Source of the DNA: Corella eumyota
Taxonomy: Eukaryota > Chordata > Ascidiacea > Phlebobranchia > Corellidae
Length of the DNA stretch: 64,000 bases
Assembly (NCBI GenBank): GCA_963082875.1
Contig: OY720101.1
Span: 4,030,001-4,094,000, forward strand
Direction of reading: 5' to 3'
The translations under genes and the position numbers were made by a program. Below, piece after piece: positions 32,776-43,706 of the stretch (positions are counted from its first letter, which is position 1; the number at the start of each line of letters is the position of its first letter). The notes below the pieces were generated by a model. That model did no database searches, was not told where the DNA came from, and saw nothing but the letters and a program-made list of their open reading frames with translations.

Positions 32776-33273
32776 CAAGAATTGGTCAACTTACTATTGG
32801 AACAAATTAAACTTGAAGAAAATTTAGATCAGAATTGTTCGATTTTGGATGTAGCCTGTGGTACTGGTATAGCTGGTCAGTGCTTGCGCGAATCGGGTTT
32901 TACTGGAAATTTAGAAGGTGTTTATGGTTCACAAGGTATGCTAAACGAAGCTGCTAAGTTAAAGAATGTGTACAACCAGCTGCATTTAGAAGTATTCACG
33001 CAATAAGAAATATCAATAATGCCGAAGCAAAACTTCGATGTAGTTATTGCAGGCCATGCATTTTTTCCAATTTTTCTTAATGCTGTTAGCTTAGAGATGT
33101 TGTTATTTCTTACGTGTTGGTGGTCTATTTTTGTCTATCATGAAACACGATATTGTCAAAGGACCTAACCAAATAATGGCCTATGTTGCCAAGATTGACA
33201 AAGAAACGTAAAAGAAAAGAATTCACAAGTCAAATATGTTCACGAAAGACATTTATGTTTTCATAAATTGTAA
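32776..33273 (+). pseudogene. Methyltransferase MT12, 5'-less and broken
   Basis: Starts in mid-gene at the ELVNLLLEQIKLEENLD region, open through motif I LDVACGTGIAG and GVYGSQGM, then a stop near 33003 and several later frame changes. The C-terminal HERHLCFHKL can still be read. The first 55 codons are replaced by a nuclease-type promoter. Confidence 0.8.
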
Positions 33274-33692
33274 TTGAAAAAAATGTTTCTAACAACTAAC
33301 TTACGTAACAAATACTGTATTCTAACACATCAGTTAACTAGATAATAAAATTGTATTTGTTTAGTAAACGCTTTGCTTCACAGTATAAGGGGTATGGGAT
33401 CTTTTTCAAAAATTTTAACCGATTTTAAATTGTAGCGCTTTTGAGTTAAATTTTAACGTTTCTTTTGCTAACATAAAAGCGGTTCAAACGCCTAAAGGAA
33501 ATACTTTAGTGCCAAAAAATAAACTTATGACGTGGTAAATATTAGCTTTAAGGTGATAAAACATTATGCGATAACTGCGATGTTTGCTTACTAAAAGTAC
33601 ATGTTTTAAATTGTGTAACTTACTATTTAGATCGATGGGCAAGTTAAAAAGTTTTCTAAACAGACTAATAATATTGCAGTTAAATATTTAAA
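33274..33692. other. MT12-MT13 spacer
   Basis: AT-rich. Its last 150 bases resemble the MT11 upstream region, marking the start of the second methyltransferase-plus-nuclease unit. No gene. Confidence 0.5.
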
Positions 33693-34442
33693 ATGTCTTA
33701 TTCTGATTCGAACGATGGTAGGAACAATTTCTTTAAAGATTTTTCCGAAAAACTGAACATTAAAGATGGTGATTATAAATCAACTACGGAGTTATTTGAC
33801 AAACTTAGTTCAGGATATGATTTGTACATGGTAGAAATTAACACCCCAGTACATGACAAGTTGGTCAGCATCTTATCCGAACAGATAAAACTTAACAAAA
33901 ACTTGGATAAAAATTGTTCGATTTTAGACGTAGCCTGTGGTACTGGTATAGTTGGCCAGTGTTTACGCAAAGCTGGTTTTACTGGAATTATAGAAGGTGT
34001 TGATGGCTCACAAGGTATGATTGACGAAGCTGCCAAGCTACACAATGTGTACAACAAACTGTATACAGAAATTCTGATGCCCGAAGGTAGTACTTTAATG
34101 CAAAAGCAAAGTTATGATGTAGTTGTTGCTGGCCATGCTTTTTTTCCTGGTTATCTATATGTTGATCACATCGAAATGTTGTTTGACCTATTGCAAGTTG
34201 GAGGATTATTTGTGTTCAACCTTAGGCATGATTCCAGTAAATCCTCCGACAAAATGAAGGCCTACATGGCTGAAATAGACGCAAAATTAGATCAACTTGT
34301 TAAAAAGAAAAAATGTCAACGTCTGGCTATTTGTGAAGATAATGATTTATCTCAACGAATGAAATTTATTGATGAACCAGAACAAAACCAATCAAAAATT
34401 GGTTTTGTTCACACAAAATATCTTTGTTTAAAAAAAATATAA
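33693..34442 (+). CDS. METTL27-like methyltransferase MT13
   Basis: 249 residues, intact relative of MT11. Motif I is LDVACGTGIVG; motif II GVDGSQGM is preceded by GFTGIIEG. Its distal half is the most unusual of the intact set: LQVGGLFVFNLRHDSSKSSDKM replaces the usual RVGGLLLFNLKYDVVEGPDEM, and the late block reads ICEDNDLSQRMKF where others have VDGVSPRLKY. It may have changed substrate while keeping the SAM site. C-terminus HTKYLCLKKI. Confidence 0.87.
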   Translation: MSYSDSNDGRNNFFKDFSEKLNIKDGDYKSTTELFDKLSSGYDLYMVEINTPVHDKLVSILSEQIKLNKNLDKNCSILDVACGTGIVGQCLRKAGFTGIIEGVDGSQGMIDEAAKLHNVYNKLYTEILMPEGSTLMQKQSYDVVVAGHAFFPGYLYVDHIEMLFDLLQVGGLFVFNLRHDSSKSSDKMKAYMAEIDAKLDQLVKKKKCQRLAICEDNDLSQRMKFIDEPEQNQSKIGFVHTKYLCLKKI

Positions 34443-34874
34443 AACTTAATCAATTTTTAAATCCATAATGAATGCAAAAATAAAGAGCCGAATAATTGTA
34501 GTGGTAAAATGTTAGGCTTTGTTTCAACGTTGCATAGCTTGTTTGTTTCGAGCAAAATTTGAAATTTTATAACACGCAGTTGCAAATGGAAGAACTCTTT
34601 TTATGCAATTTGCTTAGGGTTCAAGTGAAAAGCGATATTAGGCTAAGTAAACTTAAAAAATCGAACTGTAATACAGTTTGGTAATGAACAAACAAAGTCA
34701 ACAAACCAGTGCTTGGCACAGACGAGAACAACATCCCAAAATAAACAAATCGCATGTAACCAGTTTATGTAATTAAAGAGAGAACTCTTTATAATACAAC
34801 GTCAAGATTAAAGCAATAGAACGTTACTAGGCAGAAAATTTCATTTTATATTATTGAAGAAATTGTTTTACAAA
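34443..34874. other. MT13-MT14 spacer
   Basis: Matches 28780-29130. AT-rich, no gene. Confidence 0.5.
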
Positions 34875-35624
34875 ATGTCTTATTTTGACCCGATCAATGG
34901 AGAGGACAATTATTTTAGGGATTTTTCTGAAAAAAATAGTTTTGAAGAAGGTGATAGCAGTTTAGTTATCGCACTCTTTGACAAAGTGAGTTCTGGCTAT
35001 GATTTGCATATGGGAGAAATAAATTTACCTGTACAGGAAAAGTTAGTCAACATATTTTCCGAACAAATAGAACTAGATGGAAGTTTGGATAAAAGTTGTT
35101 CGATCTTGGATGTATGCTGCGGTACTGGTCAACTGGGTCAATGTATGCGAAAAGCTGGTTTTACTGGAAATATAGAAGGTGTTGATGGCTCACAAGGTAT
35201 GCTTAACGAAGCTGCAAAGTTGGAAAATGTATACGACAAATTGTATAAAGAAATGCTTACGCCTGATAAAGCGACATCTTTGCCAATAAACAATTATGAT
35301 GTGGTTATTGCTGGTTATGCATTTTTTCCATGTAGTCTAGAAGCATATCACATCGAAATGTTGTTTGATTGCTTACGTGTTGGTGGTCTATTTTTATTTA
35401 ACTTGAAATACGACGTTGTTAAAGTGCCAACTAAAATGATGAACTACGAGGCAAAAATTGAAGAAAAATTAGATGAACTTGTTCAAAAGGGTAAATGCAA
35501 ACGTTTAGTTGTATTTGACGATAATCAAGGCTCTCGAAGATTAAAATATATGACTCCGGAAGCAGAGAATCTTTTACAAGTTGATTTTGTTCATGCAAGG
35601 CATTATGGTTTTCAAAAACTTTAA
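34875..35624 (+). CDS. METTL27-like methyltransferase MT14
   Basis: 249 residues from the ATG at 34875 (MSYFDPINGE). The upstream in-frame extension has no ATG. Motif I is LDVCCGTGQLGQCMRKAG, the only intact copy besides MT1 and MT2 with MRKAG. Strand 4 is YDVVIAGYAFFPCS, and the late block DDNQGSRRLKY lacks the VDGVSPR motif, like MT13. C-terminus HARHYGFQKL with G for C. Absent from the first unit, so inserted there or lost from its partner. Confidence 0.86.
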   Translation: MSYFDPINGEDNYFRDFSEKNSFEEGDSSLVIALFDKVSSGYDLHMGEINLPVQEKLVNIFSEQIELDGSLDKSCSILDVCCGTGQLGQCMRKAGFTGNIEGVDGSQGMLNEAAKLENVYDKLYKEMLTPDKATSLPINNYDVVIAGYAFFPCSLEAYHIEMLFDCLRVGGLFLFNLKYDVVKVPTKMMNYEAKIEEKLDELVQKGKCKRLVVFDDNQGSRRLKYMTPEAENLLQVDFVHARHYGFQKL

Positions 35625-35918
35625 AAAGAATATCGAATACCTGTTGTGCTATTATTAATTTTTTGCGTTTGTAATTAAAGTTAAGTGTTCCGGTCGGTAA
35701 TTGGCTTCTTATAATCCCGTTTTTTTTTATCGTTTTGTTGATAACCGTAAATGCTATCGAGTATCGCACAACTGAACACAATTTAAAGACAACAGTTTTA
35801 ACTCATATGGCAGATGAGCTTTAAAAAACTTTCTGGCCGCAACACACGACTTCCTGCTCAATATACCTAGAGATTTTAGAATTGTACGTTGGTAATACTT
35901 TTAAAAGCGCTGTATCCT

Positions 35919-35968
35919 TTACAAGTTGATTTTATTCATGAAAGGCAATTTTGTTTTCAAAAACTATA
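35919..35968 (+). pseudogene. Methyltransferase C-terminal scrap (MT15)
   Basis: Reads LQVDFIHERQFCFQKL then stop, matching the end of MT14 (LQVDFVHARHYGFQKL). The preceding sequence is not recognisable. Confidence 0.65.
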
Positions 35969-36410
35969 AAAAGAATGTTGAATGACTGTTGTGCTATTAA
36001 TAATATTTAGCAATGGTTTGTTAATACCAGTACATGTAATCAGATCTATCTAAATTATTGATCAAGGATTTAATCAATTACTTAAAAATATAAACATTGA
36101 TTCTCATTAGACATAAATTCTCATTAGACCAATTTGCAAGAATTATTTTTAATAATTTTTTTTGTCGGTGTACCTAATAAACATTAAATATATTAATGCA
36201 CTTTTAACAATTTATTTTGTCTCTTTACATACAAGAACAGCTTTAATTTTTATTTTTGCGATGAAACTAGACAGCAAGTTTAGGCCTATCTTAAAGCAGT
36301 TTAATAGCATGTTATTGTTAACTTTTTTTCTGAACCGATGAAACAGAATGTTGTGCCAAAGATACAAAATGAAATGTATGCTGAAGCGACAAAACGTGAT
36401 CAAGTTAAAG

Positions 36411-36446
36411 GGGAAATCCCCATGACGTTACACGTTTGTTGTGACG
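36411..36446. promoter_or_regulatory. kappaB-like site plus two TGACG half-sites, E2
   Basis: GGGAAATCCC at 36411-36420, TGACG at 36423 and 36442. Lies 339 bases before the E2 start, against 337 in E1. Confidence 0.6.
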
Positions 36447-36749
36447 CATTTCCATAAAAGGATCAATATTGCTTTAGGCTAGATGCTTTATATACAAGTT
36501 CAAGGAAGTAATATGTATTCGTTTTAAAGATTATTGGTTTTAAATTCAACGTTTGGAAAGCATAAAAATGCGTACTTAATAAGGCAGTGCCAATAGTTAG
36601 ATAAATAGACAAAATATTAGTTGTATTTAAATAAATTTATATTGTATAATTTTTGCTGTAAAATTAAAGCAATATTTTATAATAATTAATTAAAATGTAC
36701 TAAAGTATTTTTTACTTGTTTATAAACACAGATATAAAATAAACACAGA

Positions 36750-37865
36750 ATGTCCAAAAATACTACAGTCTTGAGTACAATTGTTTGCCAAAATTGTAAG
36801 CTTTCATTTCAATATTGCCCTGTATGTGGCAATGAACTTGAAAGGGTATTATATATAAATTGTGAATGTAAAAGCTATTTCAAATTTTGCCCCCGATGTG
36901 GAAAACAAATTGACAAAAAGCCAGAAATTTTAAAACCATTATCATCCAATACTCTAAGAATTGCAACTTGGAATATTAAAGATTTAACCCTTGATAAAGC
37001 AGACCGAGAGTCAATTCAAAATGCATTTTGTAAAGCTATTTATCTCAATCAAATTCATATTTTGGCAATTCAAGAACTAAAGGGCAAAGATAACCACAAA
37101 GTTTTGACAACCTTAGTAAATACACTGAACAAAAGAAAAAATCTGATGTGGGAATTTGTGATTTCGGATACTGGTTGTGGTAGGACATTCGCGGGGCAGG
37201 AATATCCTGCTTTTATGTGGAATTCTCAAGCTGTTCAGAATGGAATTGTATTACAGGGTTCTTTCTTAAAAAAAAGATTTACAAGAAATCCATTTTTTGC
37301 AACATTTAAAGTAAGTAACAAAATGTTCAAGCTTTGGTGATACATTTTCCATAAGTAAAAGTTTTATTTTTTTCAATTTCTTTTTTGAATTTAGGTTAAC
37401 AAACATGTCTTGACCTTCATCAGTGTACATTTGAAAGCCAAGAATAATAAAACCGCGAAAAATACTTTAAACGAGGAGATAAGAAGTTTATGTACAATTT
37501 TACCTAATGACAAACACATTATTCTTCTTGGTGATTTTAACCTAGATTCAAACAACAATCCATTTAACAATTTAAAAACTGAACTAAGAGAAGTTGCACC
37601 TTTGGGTAAACCAACATGTAGTACAAATTGCTATGATCAGATTTGGGTGAGCAAATCTATAAATTCAGAAGTTGAAACAAATTTCAAAGTAATAAAAGAT
37701 AAATACATTCAAGATGTGTCAGATCACAAATTAGTTTATGCAGATATTCTCTTAGATAAAATCGATCAAATACCCAAGCTTATAACTCCTGTGGTTAAAC
37801 AAGAAAATAAGATTAGGCAAGTAGGCTATGGTACATCATATTCCCAGACCTATAATTCATTGTAA
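36750..37865 (+). CDS. E2: double zinc ribbon + EEP nuclease, tail lost
   Basis: Exons 36750-37310 and 37395-37865 give 343 residues. All eight zinc-ribbon cysteines and all catalytic motifs of E1 are kept (IATWN, IQELKG, LLGDFN, TVSDHK). Right after the domain, one extra base near 37846 shifts the frame and ends the protein at QTYNSL. The lost tail remains as open sequence in another frame at 37850-38322, with a further stop in the region equivalent to SSTSSDGEISE. So the gene probably yields a tailless enzyme. About 95 percent like E1 in exon 1 by eye. Confidence 0.75.
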
Positions 37866-38475
37866 AAGCCCAATTACGAATCAAAACTGTACAAAGGTCA
37901 ATCCTATACAACAAAAAGAAATTTCTTTCTGTGTTAATCAAATTTCAGAAAATGCCAAAATTTCAAGAAGCAGTAGTGATCAAACTTCTAGTCTTAAAAC
38001 TTATTCCGATTATTTTCCACATTTTAGCCAAATCCAATTTCAAAAACAAGATTCTGATTATAGCGATTGCTCAACTTCAAGCGATGAAAGAATATTCGAA
38101 AATGATCGATATTCAAAACTAATTCTAAATTCCAAATATGATAGTAGTTCAACTTCAAGCAATGACGAAATATCAGAAGCTGCTAATTCAAGACTAGATC
38201 TAGATTTTATTTATGGTGGCAGCATAACTTCAAGTGATGATGAACTATCAGAAACTAATTATTATTCAAATGTAATTCTTCGTTCAGATTATGGTTACAG
38301 CTCCACTTCGAGTGATGGCTAAATTTTAAAGAACGAACATTCAAGTCTGTATCACGAATTCATTAACAGCAGCAGCATAACTTCAAGCGATGACGAATTA
38401 TCAGAAAATAATCAATATTCAAGAAAATGCCACGAAGGCTGTAGCATATACTACAACAGAGGTCATAAATATTAG
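37866..38475 (+). pseudogene. E2 tail, out of frame
   Basis: Continues the E1 tail homology, including the repeated STSSDDE modules and final HEGCSIYYNRGHKY, but is shifted one base relative to the catalytic domain and holds one premature stop near 38320. Confidence 0.75.
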
Positions 38476-39240
38476 TCTGGCCAGGGTTATGGCTAATATT
38501 AACAAAATCTTTCACACAATTACTTTTATATATACTTTAATCATTGTAAATTATTTTTTCACAACAGAATATAAGTACTCTTATTTTTTTTTAAAGTATT
38601 TTGCTAATGAACCAGCATACCTTTAAAGACTTATAGTACACATAGAAAAAATGTACGCAAATTGACTATATTATCACCACTATGATAACAAACTATAACT
38701 TTAATTGCTCTCATGTAAATAGACTTAATGTAGTACACAGTCTTTATAACTTACTCGGTAATTATCGCCAAGCGGTCGTCAATAGACGTAACAACAACCA
38801 CTATGCGCACGTTCGAGCCATAATAATAATTTCCAATACATGTAAGATGAAAATAGGTAATTACATTAACGAGGTTGTTAATTATATGTTTTAATCAAAG
38901 AAAAGAACATACCAACAACCTGATATGTTGTTTTGTTGAATAATAACCAACAAAACGAGGTAAAAATATCAGCATAACTAAAAATGTTACTTGGAAAGCA
39001 TAGGGAGTTGTGCGCAATTATTCGTGTAGCGACCTAATCACGAAAACTGACTTTTTATTGGTAAACTGCCAAATAGGCTAAACAAAGTCAACCATTAAGA
39101 CAAGGTTATTAATTGCTTGTTTATACACGAAACGAAGTGTGAATACCAGTCTTTTACCCAAAAAACACCCTTAAAACCCACGGTATTGATGCGGGCATTC
39201 GTTATTAATGAGCGAAAGAAAAACTTTAATAGGATAGTTA

Positions 39241-39275
39241 GGAAATTCCTGTGACGTAAATGTCTTTTGTGACGC
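39241..39275. promoter_or_regulatory. Weakened kappaB-like word plus TGACG pair, E3
   Basis: AGGAAATTCC at 39241-39250 has lost the first G of the consensus; TGACGTAA at 39253 and TGACGCA at 39271 are intact. It is 899 bases from the E3 start, of which 596 are a later insertion; without it the distance is 303. Confidence 0.5.
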
Positions 39276-39300
39276 ATTTCCTAAAACGCCCGTTATTATG

Positions 39301-39896
39301 GCAGTTGGTAAAACACGGATCCTTATGGACATTGCCGGATATTTTTTTCTAGGCAGTTACGCTCAAAATTAAATGTCCTGAATAATTCTAAACTGTTTAT
39401 TACAGTGAAACTTGTTATAATTTATGTTTTGGTACTAATTACTATATTAAAACCTGCAAATAACATGTATTTTTGTATTACAATATGTGCATCATGGATA
39501 TTTTTCCATTGATTGTTACGTCACAATACGTTTATCATGGATATTTTTATATCGGTTAACATACTGTGTTATGTCCATTATCGATTTATTAAAATTTTTA
39601 AAATTGATTTATTAGCGGGAGATCACTTTTAGTGAGCATTGGCATTTCATGCTATCTTACGGCTGCTAAATATTTTTTACTCCCAATCTTATAGATTAAA
39701 TAAAAATATCCGTGATACAGTTTAACTATATAGTAGGCAATATAAAAATATATGTGATACAGTTTAACTATATAATAACCGATATAAAAATATCCGTGAT
39801 ACAGTTTAACTATATAGTAGGCAATATAAAAATATCTGTGATACAGTACTGTTACGTAACAATGGACACAAAAATATCCGGGTTTTACCCACACCC
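39301..39896. mobile_element. MITE carrying a minisatellite, in the E3 promoter
   Basis: 596 bases flanked by the 9-bp duplication CGTTATTAT (39292-39300 and 39897-39905). Ends GGCAGTTGGTAAAAC and, inverted, GGGTGTGGGTAAAACCC. The promoters of E5 and the orphan copy near 32620 are continuous here and act as empty sites. Inside is a tandem repeat at 39700-39848, unit about 42 bases with ATATCCGTGATACAG. A Mutator-like origin is suggested by the 9-bp duplication. Confidence 0.8.
39700..39848. repeat. 42-bp minisatellite, about 3.5 units
   Basis: Units read AAATATCCGTGATACAG followed by TTTAACTATATAGTAGGC or a variant with AATAACCGAT. The matching array at 50144-50417 is longer. Confidence 0.85.
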
Positions 39897-40139
39897 CGTT
39901 ATTATTCCTAAACATACAAGTTTAGGGAAGTGAAAAAATATATTCGTTTAAGGATTATTGGTTTAAAACTGAAAACAACTAAATTAGGAAAAACGGACTA
40001 CATACAACATTAGCACAAAATATGCTTTATTAAATTAAAATTTGAATTTAAATATTTATTTATTATTGTTTGCAATAACAATTAAAGCAAAAGCTAGATA
40101 GAAAAAAAAACTGCAGTAAACCAAAAAGTAAAGACAAAA

Positions 40140-41654
40140 ATGTCTAGGTATTCGTCTAAATCAAGTATAACTGTTTGTCAACAATGTGACTTTATATTTC
40201 GATATTGCCCAAAGTGTGGCAGCGATTTTTTTTCATTTTACAACAACTGTGAATGTAATTACTATTTTAAATATTGTCCTCGATGTGGAAAACAAATCGA
40301 CAAAAAGCCAGAATTTTTAAAACCATTAAACTCATCCAATACCAATACCCTAAGAATTGCAACTTGGAACATTCAAGATATGAATTTGGAAAAAGCAAGC
40401 CGAAAATACATTCAAAATGCATTTTATAAAGCTATCTATGACAATAACATTCATCTAATAGCAATACAAGAACTTAAGGGGAAAGATAAAGAACAAGAAT
40501 TTGCCCTACAAGCATTAGTGGATAAGCTAAATGAAAGAAAAAGTGAAAAATGGAATTTCATGATTTCGAATACTTATTCTGGTAGAACGTATGCAGGAAT
40601 GGAATATCCTGCTTTTATTTGGAATTCTCAAGCTATAAAAGGAGGAATCAAACTCACAGACTTCTTCTTAATAAAAAGGTTTACAAGAAGTCCATTTTTA
40701 GCAACATTTAAGGTAAAAGTTTATTAATTATTATGAATTTAAATAATGAAACCCAACATTACAAGCAAATAATGCCCATATAGTAAAAAATTATTTACAT
40801 TTTATGAGTATATACTTCAGTTTATCAAGAATGTTACATTTACAATCTATTTTTGATTATTTTAGATCAACAAACATTTCTTCACCTTCATTAACATACA
40901 CTTAAAAGCAGCTTCCGCTACTGATAAGAAGTCAATAAGTAAATTAAACAATGAAGTGTCCAGTGTTCCTGAAATCTTACCTGAAAATGGACACACAATT
41001 CTTCTTGGTGATTTTAACATGGATCAAAAAAACAAAGCATTTGATAAGTTAAAAGCAGCATTAAAATATGTGGCCCCATTTGAAAAATCAACATGTGGTA
41101 TAAATTACTACGATCAGATTTGGGTGAGCAAATCTATAAATTCAGAAGTTATAACAAACTTTGACGTGATCAAAAATGACTTCATTCAAACTGTGTCTAA
41201 TCACAACTTAGTTTGGGCAGATATTTGCTTAGATAAAATCAATCAAAATACTACATTTACTCCTTTTCCAATTAAACAAGAAGAGGATTTTCTTGATTTT
41301 GAAAACCTAATTGGTAGTCAAAACAGAACGTATGACAAACCTATACAAGCAAAAGAAAGATCTTACGGTGTTGGTCGAATTACCAAAGATTCAAATTACA
41401 GCAATTCAAGATCATCCCCAAGAACGATTGAACAAAGATTAACTTCACCTTATTCTCAAAGTATAATTGAAAATGAACAACACTACTCAAGACTGATTTT
41501 TAATTCTAACTATGGTGGTCGTTCAACTCCGAGCAATAAAGAATTTGTGGAAAGTATCACTTATTCAGATGAGTTTGTTGATTCTGATTATGATTATGAT
41601 TTTGCTTCTGATTCTGATTATGATTATGATTTTGCTTCTGATTCTTATTGGTAG
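40140..41654 (+). CDS. E3: double zinc ribbon + EEP nuclease, Asp/Tyr tail
   Basis: Exons 40140-40712 and 40866-41654 (153-nt intron, phase 0), 453 residues. Eight ribbon cysteines at 13/16, 23/26, 37/39 and 46/49. Catalytic motifs IATWNIQD, IQELKGKD, NIHLKA, LLGDFNMD and TVSNHN, where N replaces the acidic residue seen in E1 (SDH). A linker of about 60 residues is followed by a tail ending in the repeated acidic module DSDYDYDFAS, quite unlike the RG tail of E5 and E7. Exon 2 opens INKHFFTFI straight after the AG, so no start codon is needed there. Confidence 0.8.
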
Positions 41655-43706
41655 AATGACTAATCATTGGATGACTAAACATTGGAGAACGAACATACCA
41701 CTCCATATAATAAAATAACTTACAGTAGCAACATAACTTTTTTTTTGTGTGTTTATGGTGCTAACATCTACAAGAGTTGTAAATGAACTTCCTTGAAGTT
41801 TATGGCATTGACTGTTTGAGGTCATATTTAATACCTTTGCTTTGGTCATGGCTACAAAAGATATTAGCTGATATATTAATTTAAACTTTACACAAATTCA
41901 TTTAAAATATTTTAATACAATCAAAAAAAAAATTTCCTATAGAAATAAGAAAAATATTCTTATTATTGAGAAAAATTTTAAAATTTTACATTCCCGTAGC
42001 AACTTGTATTTAACAATTAGCTTTTAAGGCGGCCTTTAATAGACATTTTTTTTAAATTAGACGAAAAACTAGCCTAAACACAGCGCAATTCTTTATGTAT
42101 TTACTTCCACAAAACAAACTAGTTAACGCGATATGTGCGACTTTTTAAAACATTTTGTTTAATATTATTTCTATACAAGCGTCCTTATACAACAACCAAC
42201 AAAGTCACTAATACTAAACACCACTAAACTTATTATAACTTAATTTTTTTCTTGCACAGTTTTAATACAAAAGAATAGACAAATTTAATGGTCTTATATT
42301 GTATCTATATTGCCCGCTATATTTATCTTAGTATTTTTTTAACTAACTTTATCAATTAAATTAACCATGCTTTTACTATAATTTATATTAAAACTATGCT
42401 TAAAGTAATGTTATAACAAGTACAAAATATGGTGTGAAAGATATTTGGCCCTTTTCCACCTAGAATACCACACATTTATTTAAACCTTAATTAATAATAG
42501 GCTATGTCAACATATTACTCTTTTAATTTCAAATAGCTATTAAAATACCTATAATTTTAATCGTGTATGTAAGCTAAAATCTTTTTTTGTAGTTGTTTTT
42601 TGTTTATAGGCTATAGTTGTATTATGTTGTTTAATTCGATGTATAATAAACCAAAATTTAGTGTGTACCTTGTAACCCTGTTCAAAAAATAACCCTGTTC
42701 AAAAAATGTCTAGACAGGCAAATAAAATCCCATGATTTTACCATACCGTAACGTTTGTTGTCATCGTAAAATAAAGTGGCAAAAGAGTGCAAATACAAGG
42801 ATATAAACTTTATTTCCGCAAAGTTGTTTTTAAGCCTAAGTTTTGGTCTCGGTTTTATTTAATACAACTTCTACGAAAAGTTAAAAATGAGCGATGTTAG
42901 CAAGATAGAAAAAAAAAACTTTTTAGTGGAATAACACGCTATAGTAAACCAAAAAAATAAAGACAAAAATGTCTAGGTATTCGTCTAAATCAAGTATAAC
43001 TGTTTGTCAACAAATGTGACTTTGTATTTCAATATTGCCCAAAGTGTGGCAGTGATTTTTTTTCATTACACAGGATTTGTGAATGTAAAAACTATTTTAA
43101 ATATTGTCCTCGATGTGGAGAACAAATCAACAAAAAGCCAGAATTTTTAAAACCTTCAAAATCATCCAATACCAATACCTTCTGTTTATAAAATTATATC
43201 AAAATATTTTAGTTATTAAGTTTTTAACCTAAAAAAATAGATATCAAAGAAATATATTTACCCACGTTTTTTTTAAATTGTTTTACAGCGTTTTCACATT
43301 ATGCAATTTGATTTTATATAATCTAGTTGCTTTAAATTAATTGACTTTTTTGATAATATTTAACTGAATTTGAATTTATTAATAGATTTAATATAATTTT
43401 TAAAAAAATAAATATCTTCGAAAACCATACGGCTATTGTATTGTTATCAACGAAAGGTAACCATACGGCTATTGTATTGTTGAAATTGTGAACAGGTCTA
43501 GTCAGGAGAATAAATACATGTTTATTCGCCAGTAGTGTAATACAGGTCTTTTGTAACGGGAACAAGCTCAAGAAACGAAATACTTATCTTGGTTTCGTTT
43601 TTAGACCATCAAGTGTTTTAGATAAGTAAGAAAACAGGCAAAAAAGTGGAAAAAACGTTAAATTTATTTAAATAGATATTTATAAAACACAAATATAATA
43701 CGAAAT
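41655..43706. other. E3 3' flank with nuclease fragment
   Basis: Parts near 42590-42760 match 45300-45450, showing that 3' flanks were copied with the genes. Holds the fragment at 42969-43182. From 43190 to 43706 I see nothing recognisable, and E4 lacks the conserved promoter block. Confidence 0.55.
42969..43182 (+). pseudogene. Nuclease exon 1 fragment
   Basis: Reads the E5-type zinc ribbon from MSRYSSKSS to KSSNTNT, then stops matching before the catalytic domain. One extra base in the CQQ-C region breaks the frame. Its 60-base upstream flank also matches E5. Confidence 0.8.

Larger units (their letters stand above)
35625..36749. other. MT14-E2 spacer with fragment and E2 promoter
   Basis: Holds a C-terminal methyltransferase scrap at 35919-35968 and, from 36225, the E2 upstream region matching that of E1. 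Confidence 0.6.
38476..40139. other. E2 3' flank and E3 upstream region
   Basis: Matches 48978-50705 over nearly its whole length, including the element at 39301-39896. Contains the E3 regulatory block. No gene seen. Confidence 0.65.

Noticed and set aside
39700-39848. CRISPR-like array
   Set aside because: Regular repeats, but with no unique spacers, in a eukaryotic MITE; it is a minisatellite.
43332-43571. 79-codon minus-strand frame
   Set aside because: No recognisable domain, AT-driven composition, and no second copy to test conservation.
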